Shown: piece after piece, positions 22,501-35,079 of the stretch | Position numbering within the stretch: position 1 is the first letter of the stretch | Layout of the letters: the number at the start of each line of letters is the position of its first letter | Source: Sipunculus nudus | Taxonomy: Eukaryota; Annelida; Sipuncula; Golfingiida; Sipunculidae | Length of the DNA stretch: 64,000 nt | Assembly (NCBI GenBank): GCA_026874595.1 | Contig: CM049318.1 | Coordinates: forward strand, 37,843,956-37,907,955 | Direction: 5' to 3' | The notes under the pieces: model-generated | What the model saw: only the letters and a program-made list of their open reading frames with translations | Database searches by the model: none | Told to the model about the DNA's origin: nothing | Made by a program: the position numbers and the translations under genes

Positions 22501-23499
22501 CACAGATTTAAATGTTTAACTGCCTTCTTTAATCAACACATTTTTGCATAAAAATTTTTACTGAGTAAAGTTAATAAATAAGGAATTTAACAGACTGTAT
22601 TCTTTTAAATTTTGCTTCTATTATATGATGCATTACCATATTAAAGAGACAGCCCAGAGTAAATTTTCCATAGGCCAACCAGGTGTGCAATTATAGAAAA
22701 TTTCAAAGCCTGCCCCTGTACATATATATACACAGCAACATGAGACCTGCAGGGTTTTTTTTTTCTAATTTCAACCCCTGCCCTGGACAGACTCGGATGA
22801 AATGACAATCAATGAAGATGGGCACAGGTCAAAGGTCAGCTGGGATGACAGAGTGTACTTACGACAAATCTATACATACCAGCAGGGCATTCAACCCAAC
22901 ATCACCTGTGGCCCCTGTCAATAAAAGGAGATTTGTGCAAAGAACATGTAGCATCATTATACCCCCTGTGTTCTGGTATTGTCCAAGAAGGTGACAAGTC
23001 TGTTATCACAGGAACATTTGCGGTGATATTTTCAAATCAGTACTACCTGACTGACAACAGTAATATACTGCAGCCTCATCATAAACTGTAATCTTTACAG
23101 TTTAAATAGCTGCTGTGTGGGCTATAAATGCATGCCTGTGCATAATGCTGAAGTGTAAGGTCTGCCCGAGTCTCCAGGCTAACATGTGGTATGTGCTCTA
23201 ACCCTGCACAATCTGATCTGTATATCACATGTAAGAACGTGAGAGGAATGCTCTCAGGGTCTACAAATATAACACCCAGATATCTAAGATCCAGCAGGGC
23301 ACTGATCAAGAGCCGTTCAATCACCACTTGCTTTAGGGCCAAACACTGACCACAAGTCATGAAACTACCACTGCCCATATGCAACACAGACCTGTAATTA
23401 TATTTTCTACTGAAACATGTGAATTAATACACTGTGGAATGAGCCTCTGAATGCAAAATGGAATCAGAATCTTATTTTACCGTGAGGAGGGTATGCATT
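19583..23499. other. Probable 5' UTR intron or intergenic DNA, nothing recognised
   Basis: If the COBL-like gene has an upstream noncoding exon this is its first intron. The sequence is AT-rich with several A or T homopolymers (20177-20189, 20845-20854, 22325-22333, 22756-22765). No exon, repeat family or RNA gene was recognised. Confidence 0.45.
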
Positions 23500-23680
23500 T
23501 ATCCCTGTTTGTGTGTGTCTTCAACACGACCCACCGTATCATGAAGGAAATCTCATGAAATTTTCAGGGCATTTAGGGATTGGGCCACTGAAGGATATGG
23601 GAATATGGGCCGAGTAAGTGAATGTCCACATGGCTGAGGCTTGCATTCCTTAAAATGCAGATTCAGGACTAGTTATGTCA
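23500..23680 (+). repeat. Dispersed repeat copy related to 6340-6640
   Basis: Contains TCAGGGCATTT, GAAGGATATGGGAATATGGG, AAGTGAATGTCC and GAGGCTTGCATTCCTTA in the same order as 6340-6640. Ends are not defined. Confidence 0.5.
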
Positions 23681-25554
23681 AGCAATAGTTGAAGCGATAA
23701 CTTATCACTGACATTTCAAGAAAAGAAAGCAACTGCAACACAGACATGACAATATATTTAATTGGCACTAAAAACGGTTTAGGTTACTCTTCTGTGGCCA
23801 TGCTTTAGAAATGCCCGGCTTGGGTTTAGAAATGTCAGGAATGATGCCAAGTGTATCCTAAGGGGGGTCATTTCCATATTTCCTCCACAGATCATGAGGA
23901 AAATTAGTTTACATTGGAAATTCCACAAATAATCTATCGCAAAACCACCAAACAAAATCTATGCTAGTGTATCATACCTCAGCCCATGGAAAACCAATTC
24001 CAGACAACTTGAATCCCAGCTGAAATTGCCCAGTCCTGTCCTGATGCAAAAACAGGTTAACTGCTAGTTACTACAATGCATGACAGGTGAACCCATGGAA
24101 ATGATTTGATACAGTTATGTACTGGGAAGTATGCTTCGTGAAGCTGGCCTGAGATATATAGCTCCATTTGTACTAAATTACAACTAAAAAGTTGTCCAGA
24201 TATGACTGAAAGGATATTGCTGCCCTCTACCCCTCCTAACTAACTGAGGACTTCCAGCATCATATTAAGTAAACAACCGCAAACTGGGTTAGACCAGCCT
24301 GGTATTAATCAAGCACCACTTACTCAGCGGTTACCTTCGTTCAGTGCACTGACCATGACTACCATAACATTACTGATACCTACTTACCATATTACAAAGC
24401 CTTCACATGTTGCTAGCCCTGGGCTAGATTATACCAGAAGACCTAGTTGTACTAGCTTAAGGTATCACCTAGACAATGATAACTTATCTTGAAATTATGA
24501 ACTTGTGAAAGGGAAATAATTTTTTACAGATTATTATATACTGAGACTTTAAATTTATGACTGAACATCCAAACTGTGATTTATTCTGGGTTACTGTGAA
24601 AGAAGTTTCTTTTGACAAAAACGTATTGATATAATCAGTGAAAAGAAATATGTAATTTAATTAAAAACATAATCTGATGACTGTTAATTGAAGACAACAA
24701 CAGCAACTGATACGTATACATTAATATTAACTAATAACCTTTGCATATTTGTCTTTTATGATTCATATATACTGTAAACATCTTACCCAGTAAAAATATT
24801 ACATCAAGATAATTACATTCAACCCTTGCCATTAGTGCAGGGCATATGCCTATTCAGAAAATGATGCTCTTTAAGATACCAATTTTTCAAGCCCATCAGT
24901 TTATAAATAAACTTGTGCAACTTCTATATAAATATGCCTGTACATGGTCCAAGCTTTTCAGCCCCTGGAGGTGTACGTAAATACACCCACAATGTAAACA
25001 TGCCCCCAACAAAAAGGGCAAGTGGGGTACCAAACCTGACACCACTTACACAATATGTTCTGCATGGTCTGTTACCCTTGCTCTTGTACAGGGAGAGAGG
25101 GTAAGAGAGTCAGGGGTCACATAAGTGTCAACAGCTGTATTTTCATTGACAATAGTCAACAAAGAAATGTCTGCCATACCATCTGTGATGACCTGAAGTG
25201 AATGCTTAACAATGCTATCACAGACACCTTATAAAATGACAATGAACAATACACTTAATGTGAATACTGTCCATGTACTTAACATATGGTGCCTTTTTTT
25301 AAAAGTATGCTGTCTATTAACAAGAAATAGGACTAAAATATTTATTGATTGATGCTGGTACAGGAAAGACATTTTTCATTTCCAAAGTGAATTAAAAGAT
25401 TATGCATCCTTTTCCGTTCTTTTTTTAAAGGATTTATATTATGGGTCAATGGCCTATTTTTGTTATCTACTCAATAAGGGTGAAGGAACAAACCATGAAA
25501 TAGGAATTATTTGTCTTTATCAATTAAGCCTTCTGGATTTTAGGAGTTATTGCA
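23681..25554. other. No recognised features
   Basis: AT-rich DNA. Short open frames occur on both strands but show no domain or splice support. Confidence 0.45.
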
Positions 25555-25612
25555 TTTAAACAAGATTTGAACTGGGGACCTTCAATTTAATATTCCATCA
25601 CATTAACGGTAC
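25555..25612 (-). repeat. tRNA-like relic (T-arm and anticodon-arm half)
   Basis: On the minus strand the segment reads TTGAAGGTCCCCAGTTCAAATC, in which AGTTCAAATC resembles a B box (consensus GGTTCGAATCC). The flanking bases can form an anticodon-like arm. There is no complete cloverleaf, so this is read as the head of an old tRNA-derived SINE, not a tRNA gene. A related copy is at 50280-50350. Confidence 0.4.
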
Positions 25613-26330
25613 ATAAACATGTGTTTATAAACAAGAACTTGTTTATTCTCACGCTATTTGTTCATTTTGACTACATACAAAAGTTTCCTAGCAAAGTATC
25701 CTGACACATGGACTTTACTCTCTCCAGTTCAACTGTGTATGCATTGTTATGGTTCTGTGTGTGAGTAAACACAGTTCTAAACACAGATTTGCGTCGGTTT
25801 ACCATAACAAGACTGTGTGACCAGAGGTCCGATCCTGAGGATGCACAACAAGGAGAAGAAACAGAGGAGACACAAAAGAAACACTGCATGGTTGGAAGCT
25901 TGAAAAATCCTGATTTGCCAAGTTGCGCAGTCAGGCTACCATATGGCAAGCACACTAGGTTTATGTTTATGGCACGGATCATTCCCAGGTCAAGCTTTTT
26001 CGCCCATTTGTGGAATAAGAAAACAGGTTTAGGAGGAAATAATGCGGAAACCATAATGTTTTAAGGAGAAAACACTACATCTCAGGTATGTGAATAGGTT
26101 CCTTTAACTATCAGGCTGCATCCTTCCCTTCACTTCTTTATCATACATCCTTGGATATACATCTTAGCCATGAAAACACATTAGGATGGAGGTTATGTTT
26201 TCAGCAATGCCCATGTTCCTTTCTGTTTGACTATTCATGTGTTAAATCAATCCAAGAAAGCAAACAAAAGATTATATTACCTATATTATCTAAGAAAGCT
26301 AAATACTGACAAAACCATTAAATTACAATG
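25613..26330. other. No recognised gene
   Basis: Overlapping open frames lie on both strands at 25671-26064 with slightly higher GC, but no domain, start context or splice signals convince me. Confidence 0.4.
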
Positions 26331-26862
26331 TTTTTTAATTCAGTTATTTCAAGTGTGGCAACTTATGCACTGGAATGCTGGTTTACAAATATATCTGATA
26401 AGTTAAAGAAACAGCTAAATAATACCAGGAAGAGAAATTGTAGAATAATTAGTCCTTCTATTGCCACACACCAGGAAATCTGTGAAACCAAATCAATGGC
26501 CTTCATATCAAAGGTCACGAAAGACACACTACATCCACTACATTCAGAGTTCACTTTTTTACCTAAAAATAAATGCTTAGGTATATGTAACATTCTGCAG
26601 AACTAATCGCTTTAAAAATTTTCTTGTGCCATACAGTATTAAACGTTTAAACTCACAACCCTCTGGACATTTTATATGTTTTGAATTTTGTTTTACCTGC
26701 AGAATTATGTGTTTTATCATTTACACATACTTATTTTTACATGCATAGTCAAATACGTTAAGTGTTATTTATATGTATATATTTATTTTTATGCTATGAA
26801 TTGCAAGTCATCAACAATTTCCAGGAACTGAAGGCTAATAAATGTTATCTTATTTTATCTTA
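26331..26862 (+). mobile_element. 3' end of a CR1-like non-LTR retrotransposon (LINE), frameshifted
   Basis: The reading frame at 26331-26606 encodes FFNSVISSVATYALECWFTN, KLKKQLNNTRKRNCRIIS, TKDTLHPLHSEFTFLPKNK. This is the C-terminal tail that follows the reverse transcriptase in CR1/Rex-type LINEs (S.I.SV.TY...CW, then D..HPLH.EF..LP). A shift near 26590-26600 moves to another frame that reads FCRTNRFKNFLVPYSIKRLN, the final conserved motif (TNR.KNS.VP..I..LN). After that come an untranslated tail and, at about 26838-26862, a TTATCTTATTTTATCTTATG short-repeat end, as is usual for CR1-type elements that end in microsatellites instead of poly(A). The 5' part is missing, so it is a dead, 5'-truncated copy. 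Confidence 0.8.
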
Positions 26863-28350
26863 TGATTATGAACAGCATATCCAAAGAAAAGTATCATAAA
26901 CAAGTTAAAAAGGTATTTTGTGGAAAGGTGTATTTTTTTAACAACAAAACATTAAATTCTGCTGTTAAATTTAGCTCTAAATGTGGATGCACAAGCATTT
27001 TTTTATGTTTGCACAGGTCTCCCAAAAATTTAGAAGGTAATGTCATTTGAAATCTTGTGGCAGAATTTGGTACTATTAGGAAATGATTTTTTTCAATCAA
27101 CCTGCTCATTACTGTCACAGGTTTGCATTCACTGGTAATTTCTAGCATTTGAAATATAGTTACATGTGGTTATCAGTATCATATAACTTGCTTTACAGGA
27201 CAACCTTAACTTTGCCAAAGGTATGCAACTGACTTATGACATCAAGAGCATAAATGTACACACTATCTAATTACATCATGCTGATGATTTAACACTAACA
27301 ACAATCCTACCTCCTCTAATCCCAAATAAAAAACATATCAAATATACATGCAGTCAGCAAGGGCTCATACAGGAACCCATATTTTCCAATGTACTGATAA
27401 TCAAACACAAACAACAGAAGAATAATCCAACCAGTTGGCTTCTTATAGATATTCAATACAGACACACTGACTTTTCCTATTGTTGACTCTACATACACCA
27501 CCTGAGTAAACTGAATATCTGGCAACATGCCATGACCGAATAGCATCTGACAGGTTAATTTGCATGACACACAGGAGGACAAAACAATACAGGTATGTAC
27601 AGACACCATGTGGTTTGACATTCCTCTTATTCTTAATCACAAAGGAGGAGAAGCAATGTCATCGGAATACGTAATAAACCCCCGTAACGTATTAATCATA
27701 ACGAACATGAACGCCTCCCTTCATCATTGATGAGTCATCTCCGAGCTGTTCAGCTTTACTCTCAACCTGATCAATTTACCTTCACTGCTGACCTTTTCAC
27801 TAATTAGATCAATATTAGCACTTACAAATTTTCCATATATATTCTTATTCAAGCAGTATAAACCCCTTAAGAATGAGATTTGGCCTCCATAAAGTGGCTG
27901 TCCATCTTAATCACTACACAGAGATTGTGTTTTCAAGAGCAAGTCTGGTAATTCTTTTAAGTGACATGCCAAGTGAGTAAGGAGAATCACTTAATGTTTC
28001 TTCAGCGTAGGTGAATAAGAGATTTCTACTAAGGGTTTGAAATTTGTTTTAAGTTACATGCCAGAGGACTTGGTGTTTTAGGTTAGCAATGATCCACAAG
28101 GAAAATTACCGGCCAATACACTAGTATTTTTTCCTTTTTACAAACTGAAAGTACTATCTTGTTGATTGGCACAAAGAGGTTACACATCTTAGTGAACTTT
28201 TACACATATTTCTAATTAACTAACAACAAGTACTCTTTACTCCTTACTACAGTCCAAATCCACTACCTCAATATATGGGAGGTCAGGTGGAGACAGACAC
28301 CAGGAATACCCAGCCACACCCACTCATACAGTTATAGTACAGCTGAACCA
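26863..28350. other. No recognised features
   Basis: AT-rich DNA with short open frames of no recognised type. Confidence 0.45.
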
Positions 28351-28351
28351 C

Positions 28352-28480
28352 CCTGAAAGACTACCTGTCTAAAAAGACCACCTTTCTATTAAAACCACCC
28401 TTGAGTAAACCAAAAGCTTTCATATTGGTTAAAACTGACCTGTCTTATAAGACCACTTTAATTAAGACAACTTTTAGCCA
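28352..28480. repeat. Short degenerate repeat of an ACCACCTGTCTAAAAAGACC type
   Basis: Blocks such as GACTACCTGTCTAAAAAGAC, GACCACCTTTCTATTAAAAC and CTGTCTTATAAGACCACTTT recur at a spacing of roughly 25 to 70 bases. The TCTAAAAAGA and TCTTATAAGA cores are palindromic. It probably belongs to a mobile element, but no ends were found. Confidence 0.4.
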
Positions 28481-31361
28481 GTCCAATAGATGGTCTTGTT
28501 ACACAGGTTTCACTTTACCTCTCAATTTACTTCAACCCGTGTCCTCACTCCCAATGTGTGCTTCTGTGGTAAATATTAAAAAGAGCAAACAATTTGAAAT
28601 CATTTGCATCTGTAACAATTGAGCTATTTCTCTGTTTCTATCAAAGGTTACATCACCAGTTGCATATAAATTTAGGGGAATTATGTTTCGGCAACAGGCT
28701 GAATAAAGTGGAGTGTGAACAGTTGAAAGGTCTGGGTAAAATTGGATCCTCTGATCTTATCCACATCATGGACAGAATGAATACATTATGTCGCAGACTG
28801 GTGCCTTGCTCAATAATATTACTACAGGGACAGGCATATAATTAAGTTCGGTCCTATATTAAACTTTGGAATGGATCCATGAGCTATAGTCATCTCAGGC
28901 TTAATGGCAGAACAATCTGAATTTATATGATTGAAATAAAGAGTGCCCTAACTTTCCGCTAATTTTAGAAAAAGTCTGCTAGTGACATAGTCTTAAGTTC
29001 CAAAGAAACTAAGTTTAGCAGGGGAAAAAATGAATTAGATCAACTGTATCAGTTAAGAAAGAATTGTTACTGGTTTATGTTACATTACAATGCTTCACGC
29101 TATAAACCATCATTAGTAATCCAGTAGAATGGATAAAGTTTCTTATTTGTCTAAATGTATTTGTATAGACAGAAAGTCTCAAAATTCTTTTCATTTTAAT
29201 AAAATAAGATTGGACCATGAATGGCCTGTGGGTGACACTATCCACTGTATGATGAGGATAAAGACAGCCATATAATAAACATAACATGTGATTAAAAACC
29301 TATTTGGATTTAAGATCTGATATACTTGGGCTAGGAATAATTCTGAAGTTTTGTCCTTTGTTGTTGCTTAGACAACAGAGCAATTATCTTATGCTCTAGA
29401 CCTTTAAATATTTCACTATTTTGTCTAGAAGGGATCAGAGGGAAATGAAATGAGGGCTCTGTAGCTCTGAATTTATACACCTGAACCAGTGTTTCAAATT
29501 TATCATCAGATTTCAGCAGTAAGAAAGAATATGAAAATTAATACTGGTGTATTCCGAATCCAGGTTCACATGTACTAGATTTCTATTGCCTCTTCAACAC
29601 ATGGACTTGCTCTGGCAGCTAGTGGTTCATGCTATATTAATGAACTCTGCGATGTTACCATTAAACTAAATTTTTAACCACCTTATTAAAGTACTTAATA
29701 TCCATTACCTCAGTATAACAACAAGTTAAACATGATGTGCAGAGCAAATACATACAACCTCGTCTGGCACAAAATTTGAACTGGATAAAATCATGACCCT
29801 TTGAACAATGATCATCAACCAATCTGGCCTCCATACCTTGCTGGCAAATAATCTCTCTATGTGTTGAAATCTATCACTGCTGTCCCTCTGGTTGCAGATA
29901 TATGATGTTCTGTCTCAATCAATGCTTATATATATATTTCCTAACTTCAGATGTCGAAAGCATCTTTTATGTATCTCTAGCGCCAGTCAGTAACATGTTT
30001 ATTGCATTCTGGAGTGTGTCCATGAACAATTCACAATAGTATGACAAAAGGAGCAACACCAACCAAGTATTATTTCTCCAAGTACTTCTGAACTTGATGA
30101 TGAGTATTTCTCCTAATAAATAACTCTTGGCTGACACACTGTTGTGTATTCTACATGTAATATGGTTGCTGATCCATTGTGTATTCTTCTGAGTATATTC
30201 CACTACAGGCATAGAACTCACAACTGAGTACTTCTTCAGGTCCTGATATCTCCAGGCAAGAGCTCACAACTGTACACTGTATAGAATATAAACATCATGA
30301 ACAAACAATCTCAGTACAGCTCATCAGGTACATAAATTCCCTGTATCCGTGGGAGCCAGGCACTTAGACTATCCCACATTGAGGCCATCCCTGTATCACT
30401 ATCAGCCAGGCACTTTCTCATCAGTCACACATACTTGGACCTCTTACTGCCTAAAGACTGTAAAAACCCCACAAACAAGTTAACCTGGTAACTTGTGAAT
30501 ATACATCATCTTGTACACTAAAAATCCAGGAATTCACCATTTCCCACCTGGATGTCTCAAAGAGAGGTTGATATAATGTCATAAGCCAGTGTAAGGTATT
30601 CAGCCAACTGCAATCAATCTTACTGCCACCATATGTGTTAGAACCGGAACCTATCACAGAAATGTGCAACAGCATATTAAGTAGCAACATATTATTAAGC
30701 AATACCAAATGTCTGGCTGGCATATGATTGGATTTCCTTTTTATATTTTTTTTGTATGTGTACCAGAAATAATGAACGGTGATTACCAGGCATGTCAAAA
30801 GCATGCATGTCAGGTAATACACATTCCATAGTCCTAATTACCCTGGGAGTGACAGAATCCAACACTGCAAGGCCAATTCAGTATTTTTCTGAAAAGTATG
30901 CTGTGATTGTGCTAAATTATGGGCAGTATTTAGTATATTTCTGTAACTTCTAGTATTTAATGGATACTGAGATGGTTTACCAGTACTTTTTGGATCAATT
31001 CAGGGTCACTAGGAGTTTAAACTTTACTGACCTGGAAAAAACTACATTTAGATGAACCCAGAGGTTTTGGAAAACAGCATGTTTGCTTCCTTTTACAATT
31101 TTGTTTTAAATTTTAAAATTAAAGACATTTGGAATGGGACTTTTTTTTTGACAGGATACGCCCGTGGCCTGTTTGTGGTAGTGCTCACTGAATGAGAATA
31201 CATGTAACCTAATGAGAAGAATAACGTAATATTGTTAAGCTTTTGGATTTCAGGCTTTATATGCAATAGACCAAGTCATAACCTGTCATTAAGACATCAG
31301 AGCCTATCTCTGAGGTTCAATTGAGATTTCCACATTTTTCATCTTTGGTACTGGCAGGGTA
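28481..31361. other. No recognised features
   Basis: About 2.9 kb of AT-rich DNA. A TATATATATA run lies near 29929-29938. Nothing else recognised. Confidence 0.45.
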
Positions 31362-31434
31362 CTAATCCTTACCCTAAACCCTACCCCTAGCCCTAATCCT
31401 GACCCTAAACCTAATCCTAAACCCTAACCCTAAC
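31362..31434 (+). repeat. Interstitial telomere-like (CCCTAA)n tract, degenerate
   Basis: Repeats of CCCTAA and variants (CCTTACCCTAAACCCTACCC, CCTAACCCTAACC) fill about 73 bases. The C-rich strand is plus. CCCTAA/TTAGGG is the ancestral animal telomere repeat. The surrounding sequence is ordinary, so this is internal and not a chromosome end. Confidence 0.85.
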
Positions 31435-32133
31435 CAGAGGCTTTCTATTCTGTAGCACAACCCTGGACCACTACACTATGGCTACCCCCTTGACTATGTC
31501 TATTACATTAACAATGACGCAAAGCACAGTTTTTCCAGGAAATGTATCCTTGTAATTACATTACATATTGGCTGTGTCCCTGGAAAGTTGGAAACACAAG
31601 CAAGACACTTTATTCTGTGTATATCTTAAAGAATACGTTTATGGAAGACATCAGAATTCATAAGACAGAACACAATTTTCTTATATACAACATGATGTCC
31701 TTGTTATCCACATAAACCACTTCAGCCCTCCTTGCCTGTACTTGACTATATTTCCAGCTAACTGTGAAGTGTTTTATCAGTGCACTTACATGTTTAGCAC
31801 TGCAATCTTAGGCATAACTCTTTACTACAGGGCTAACGTATCTCTCTAGAAGTTCTCTTTTTTTTTTTAACTTTGAGTCATGCATATATATCAGTTTATC
31901 AGTATGGCTACCATACTTTTTTTTTAATCCTTGACCAGCAGATTGTAGAATGAAGATAGGACAATCACACACAGACACTGAACATTAAGTTTCTTTTGTC
32001 ATGTTATGTTTTCATTAAGTCTTCTGGATTCCTGTCTATACAAAGGGCTATTTTACTCATCCATGTCAATGATTTTGTCATCTTTAGCTTTGGGCCAGGA
32101 GTAACCCATGAGTAGTAACCTCAGGACATTTTC
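31435..32133. other. No recognised features
   Basis: AT-rich with T runs at 31858-31868 and 31918-31925. Confidence 0.45.
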
Positions 32134-32318
32134 CAGAAGCAGATCTGTGGGGGGGGGGGGGGGCAGGGGTCCCCTTTTTTTCAGCCTGCACAACCTTTCT
32201 TAAGAGTTTCAGACCATTTTTTCTGACCTGGACCCTCCCTTGGGACTGTTTCTTTGGCTTTGCCATTAGTCCTCCTGGATTGGACCCTTCCGTTTCCTGA
32301 ATCCTGGATCCGCCCCTG
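32134..32318 (-). mobile_element. Short MITE-like repeat with GGGGCGGATCCAGGAT end
   Basis: Read on the minus strand it starts CAGGGGCGGATCCAGGATTC and ends CAGATCTGCTTCTG, giving imperfect terminal inverted repeats (CAGGGGCGGATCC against CAGAAGCAGATCT). It contains a G run of 15 at 32149-32163. An apparent open frame on the minus strand (RGGSRIQETEGSNPGG) is a by-product of the repeat. A related copy is at 59138-59268. hAT-type MITEs often have CAGGGG ends, but no 8-bp target duplication is visible. Confidence 0.6.
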
Positions 32319-33483
32319 TTATAGCAAATCTCTAGAGGTGTTTTCCCAAAGCCTCTGGCATTCATCAAATCCTGTCATACAAATAACGTGATGAAACTCT
32401 GGTATTGTTCCAATGGGTATTCAATAACTTGCCTATGGATGGCAACAGATGAAAGAAAATACTGTGATTGGTTTCATATTCACCATGCTCACTTTTCATG
32501 ATTTTCACTTTCTCACCGTTTCAGGGGGTTCCATTTTCGCAATCTTACCATGCATATAATATATCCATTATCAAAATTATTATTTAATATGCACACAAAA
32601 TCTAAACAATCTGATAAGGACCCATGAAAATGAATAACAATTCTGGTTCTCTAGAGGCAGATAATATGAAAGATTGTATGTTATTTCTTAGTTAATCCTT
32701 GATTTATGGTAACAAAAGAAATCTATAATTATTCATAATATCAGTCTTTTAAGTTTTGACTTTAAACCTGCCATAGTTACGGGTCTAGAGGATAGCAAAC
32801 ATAACATACCAGTCAGGCTATATTATAAAAGACCCATCACCGGTGAAGATGAGAAGTCTTTTTACACAAAGGCGTAATTTTTGCGATAATTTCCCTTTCT
32901 CAAATATTGCAAATCTGAAACCCTCTCCAATAAAATTAAAAAGTCAATCACAGTAAAAGCTCTTCGAGTCCTGGGCCTTATTAATCACAATTAACCACCA
33001 TGGCCTGTCTCTCAAACAAAGACCTATTAATATATTCCACATGAAAGAAAAACATAAATGTGCTGGGTGTAAAAAGTTGAAGTTACTTTAATTGATTTTG
33101 GACAAAGACAGACCCTACAGCCCTGTAACGCAAACAGATAGACCCTGTATACCGCTCTAGCAATTTACTACTGCAGAAAAGATATGTATTTTCTTGTGAA
33201 ATTATTTAATTACTATTTGTGAGTTCTTGGAAATCAGTATCATTCATGGTTACACAAGTCTAAACTGGGGCTGTCACATGCTTTCATCTGTGAAAATGTA
33301 CAGGGTCCATGCACATGGTAATCAGGATCATGGAGTTCATCCTGAGATCTATAAACAAAACACCTGTCAGTTAAATGTTACATAAAGTACAAATTTCCTA
33401 CTGCATTCACTATAAAAGCACCTCTGTCTATTTGGATGTACACATAATTAAGTTCAAATGTTAAATTTATCGAAGTGTCTAGA
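32319..33483. other. No recognised features
   Basis: AT-rich sequence leading up to an abrupt rise in CpG content at about 33480. Confidence 0.45.
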
Positions 33484-34192
33484 GCTCCGGACCCGTGAAT
33501 ACTGCCGTGCAGCTATTATTCCGTACTAGTTCCGGTTTACATGCGCAGTGACGTACTGCGCAGATAACCGGAAACGGGCATCTTGTTTTGACTGGTACAG
33601 CCAAACTGAGCCGTGCTGTGCCAGCGACGGCGTTCTCCTGCAAAAATGGCTGTGAATAAGCTGTTAAATTAGGCTTCAAAAAGCAGCCTCCCTTTCTGCG
33701 TACGGCATTGCAGAAACAGCATCCAGCATCGAGAATGACAAAACGTTTCAAACGCTATGGCTGCCGTCGTGGTTGGTGACCTGTCCGGCACTGACTATTT
33801 TTACTATATAAGTGACATAAAATAAAACTGCCGGACGAATAGCTCAATTGTTGCGGGTCCGGCACCGTCTCTTTTACTATTTAAGTGACATAAAATAAAA
33901 CTGCCGGACGAATAGCTCAATTGATGCGGATCCGGCAGTGTCTTCTTTGCTTTATAAGTGACATAAAATAAAACTGCCGGACCAATAGCTCAATTGTTGC
34001 GGGTCCGGCACTCACTGCTGCGCCGTGCGTATATCATATGAAGTACCGGTACTGAGCCAGATTCTAAGAGTGCCGGACCATTAGCTTCGCGTAGTCTGCG
34101 CCCGGCACTTCTGCATTACGGTGCAACTGCTCACTGCGCATGTGCACAGGAAGTGCCGGACGAATAGCCGGCTGCATAATGGGTCCGGGCCC
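33484..34192. repeat. CpG-rich hairpin-repeat element
   Basis: An abrupt GC- and CpG-rich block in AT-rich DNA. Three 73-bp tandem units start at 33828, 33901 and 33974. Each has arms TGCCGGAC ... GTCCGGCA around GAATAGCTCAATTG, followed by a TAAGTGACATAAAATAAAAC spacer. Two more diverged hairpins (GTGCCGGACCATTAGC ... GCCCGGCAC near 34070, and AAGTGCCGGACGAATAG near 34151) follow. The block is flanked by CCGGACCC at 33487 and its inverse GGGTCCGG at 34181, suggesting a palindromic mobile element. The left part contains TGCGCAGTGACGTACTGCGC (33544-33563), which looks like an NRF1-type promoter motif, so a CpG-island promoter is an alternative reading. The minus-strand open frame at 33479-33751 has no recognised domain. 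Confidence 0.7.
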
Positions 34193-35079
34193 GGACCAAT
34201 AGCAACAGCCTAAATTTATTACAAAAGAAATCTGCAAGTTAGTTTATTTAGGAATCTTGAGTCTAGACTCCACTAAATCAAGGTATTAGACACTGCAATG
34301 CATTTGTCTGTCATGAAAGTGACGATGAAACAATATCACACCAGCCAGAATTCTGTATGTACATGTACAGCTAATACAAAAGTACAAATGGTATTAGACC
34401 ATTACAAACCACTTCTAAAGTTACCAACCTTCATACCCTATCAGCGATCTCAAAATCTATCGGCAGGAACCAGCACTGTTTAATGAAGCTGCATACTTCC
34501 CTTCCCAGTAAAATATCCAGAAAACCATAAGGATACGGTCAAAGGTAGACAGCCGAGAAAGGTCCACAAGACATTCCAAGTTCACACTGCAGAAGAACGG
34601 GTCACAGCTGTTAAACAGTCTGGCACACGAAGCCAGGGCTGTATACAGACTACAGTAGTGGACCAGTCACAGTGACTGATTATACAGCCTCCACAGGCTA
34701 AACGAGAGCCACATGCTGGTCTGGCTGACAAGCACAGCTCCTGATTATACTTCTGCTGCTAATTATCCTGGGATGTTGGAGACACCAGCTGGAACAGTAC
34801 TGAGCACTGGTTTTATGCTAGCAGCAAGGAAACTCCTATTGATTTATTATTTACAGTGTTCACATACTGACCAAGCCTGTAATATCTTCAGCTCCTCTAA
34901 ATAAATAATCATCAGACTTGCATTGTTTCATATTAACACTAATAACAGATATATGCAATGCTACATTCCAGGTTTTATTATGACATTAAATAACAAACAC
35001 CCAACTGGTATTTCTTGTGTAAGAACCTGAGATCATAAGCAAAATTGAGTTTACTGACTGAGGTAAAAATGAAACAGGT
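34193..35079. other. No recognised features
   Basis: Nothing recognised on either strand. Confidence 0.45.

Noticed and set aside
25671-26064. Overlapping open frames on both strands
   Set aside because: No domain, no splice support, and the two frames cover each other, so neither is preferred.
31362-31434. A chromosome end
   Set aside because: The tract is short, degenerate and embedded in ordinary sequence on both sides.
32084-32368. Minus-strand frame with RGGSRIQETEGSNPGG and a proline run
   Set aside because: It translates a short MITE-like repeat (CAGGGGCGGATCCAGGATTC) and its G15 run; a second copy at 59138 has no such frame.
33479-33751. Minus-strand frame in the CpG-rich block
   Set aside because: No recognised domain and no splice donor within the block; better explained as repeat or promoter sequence.
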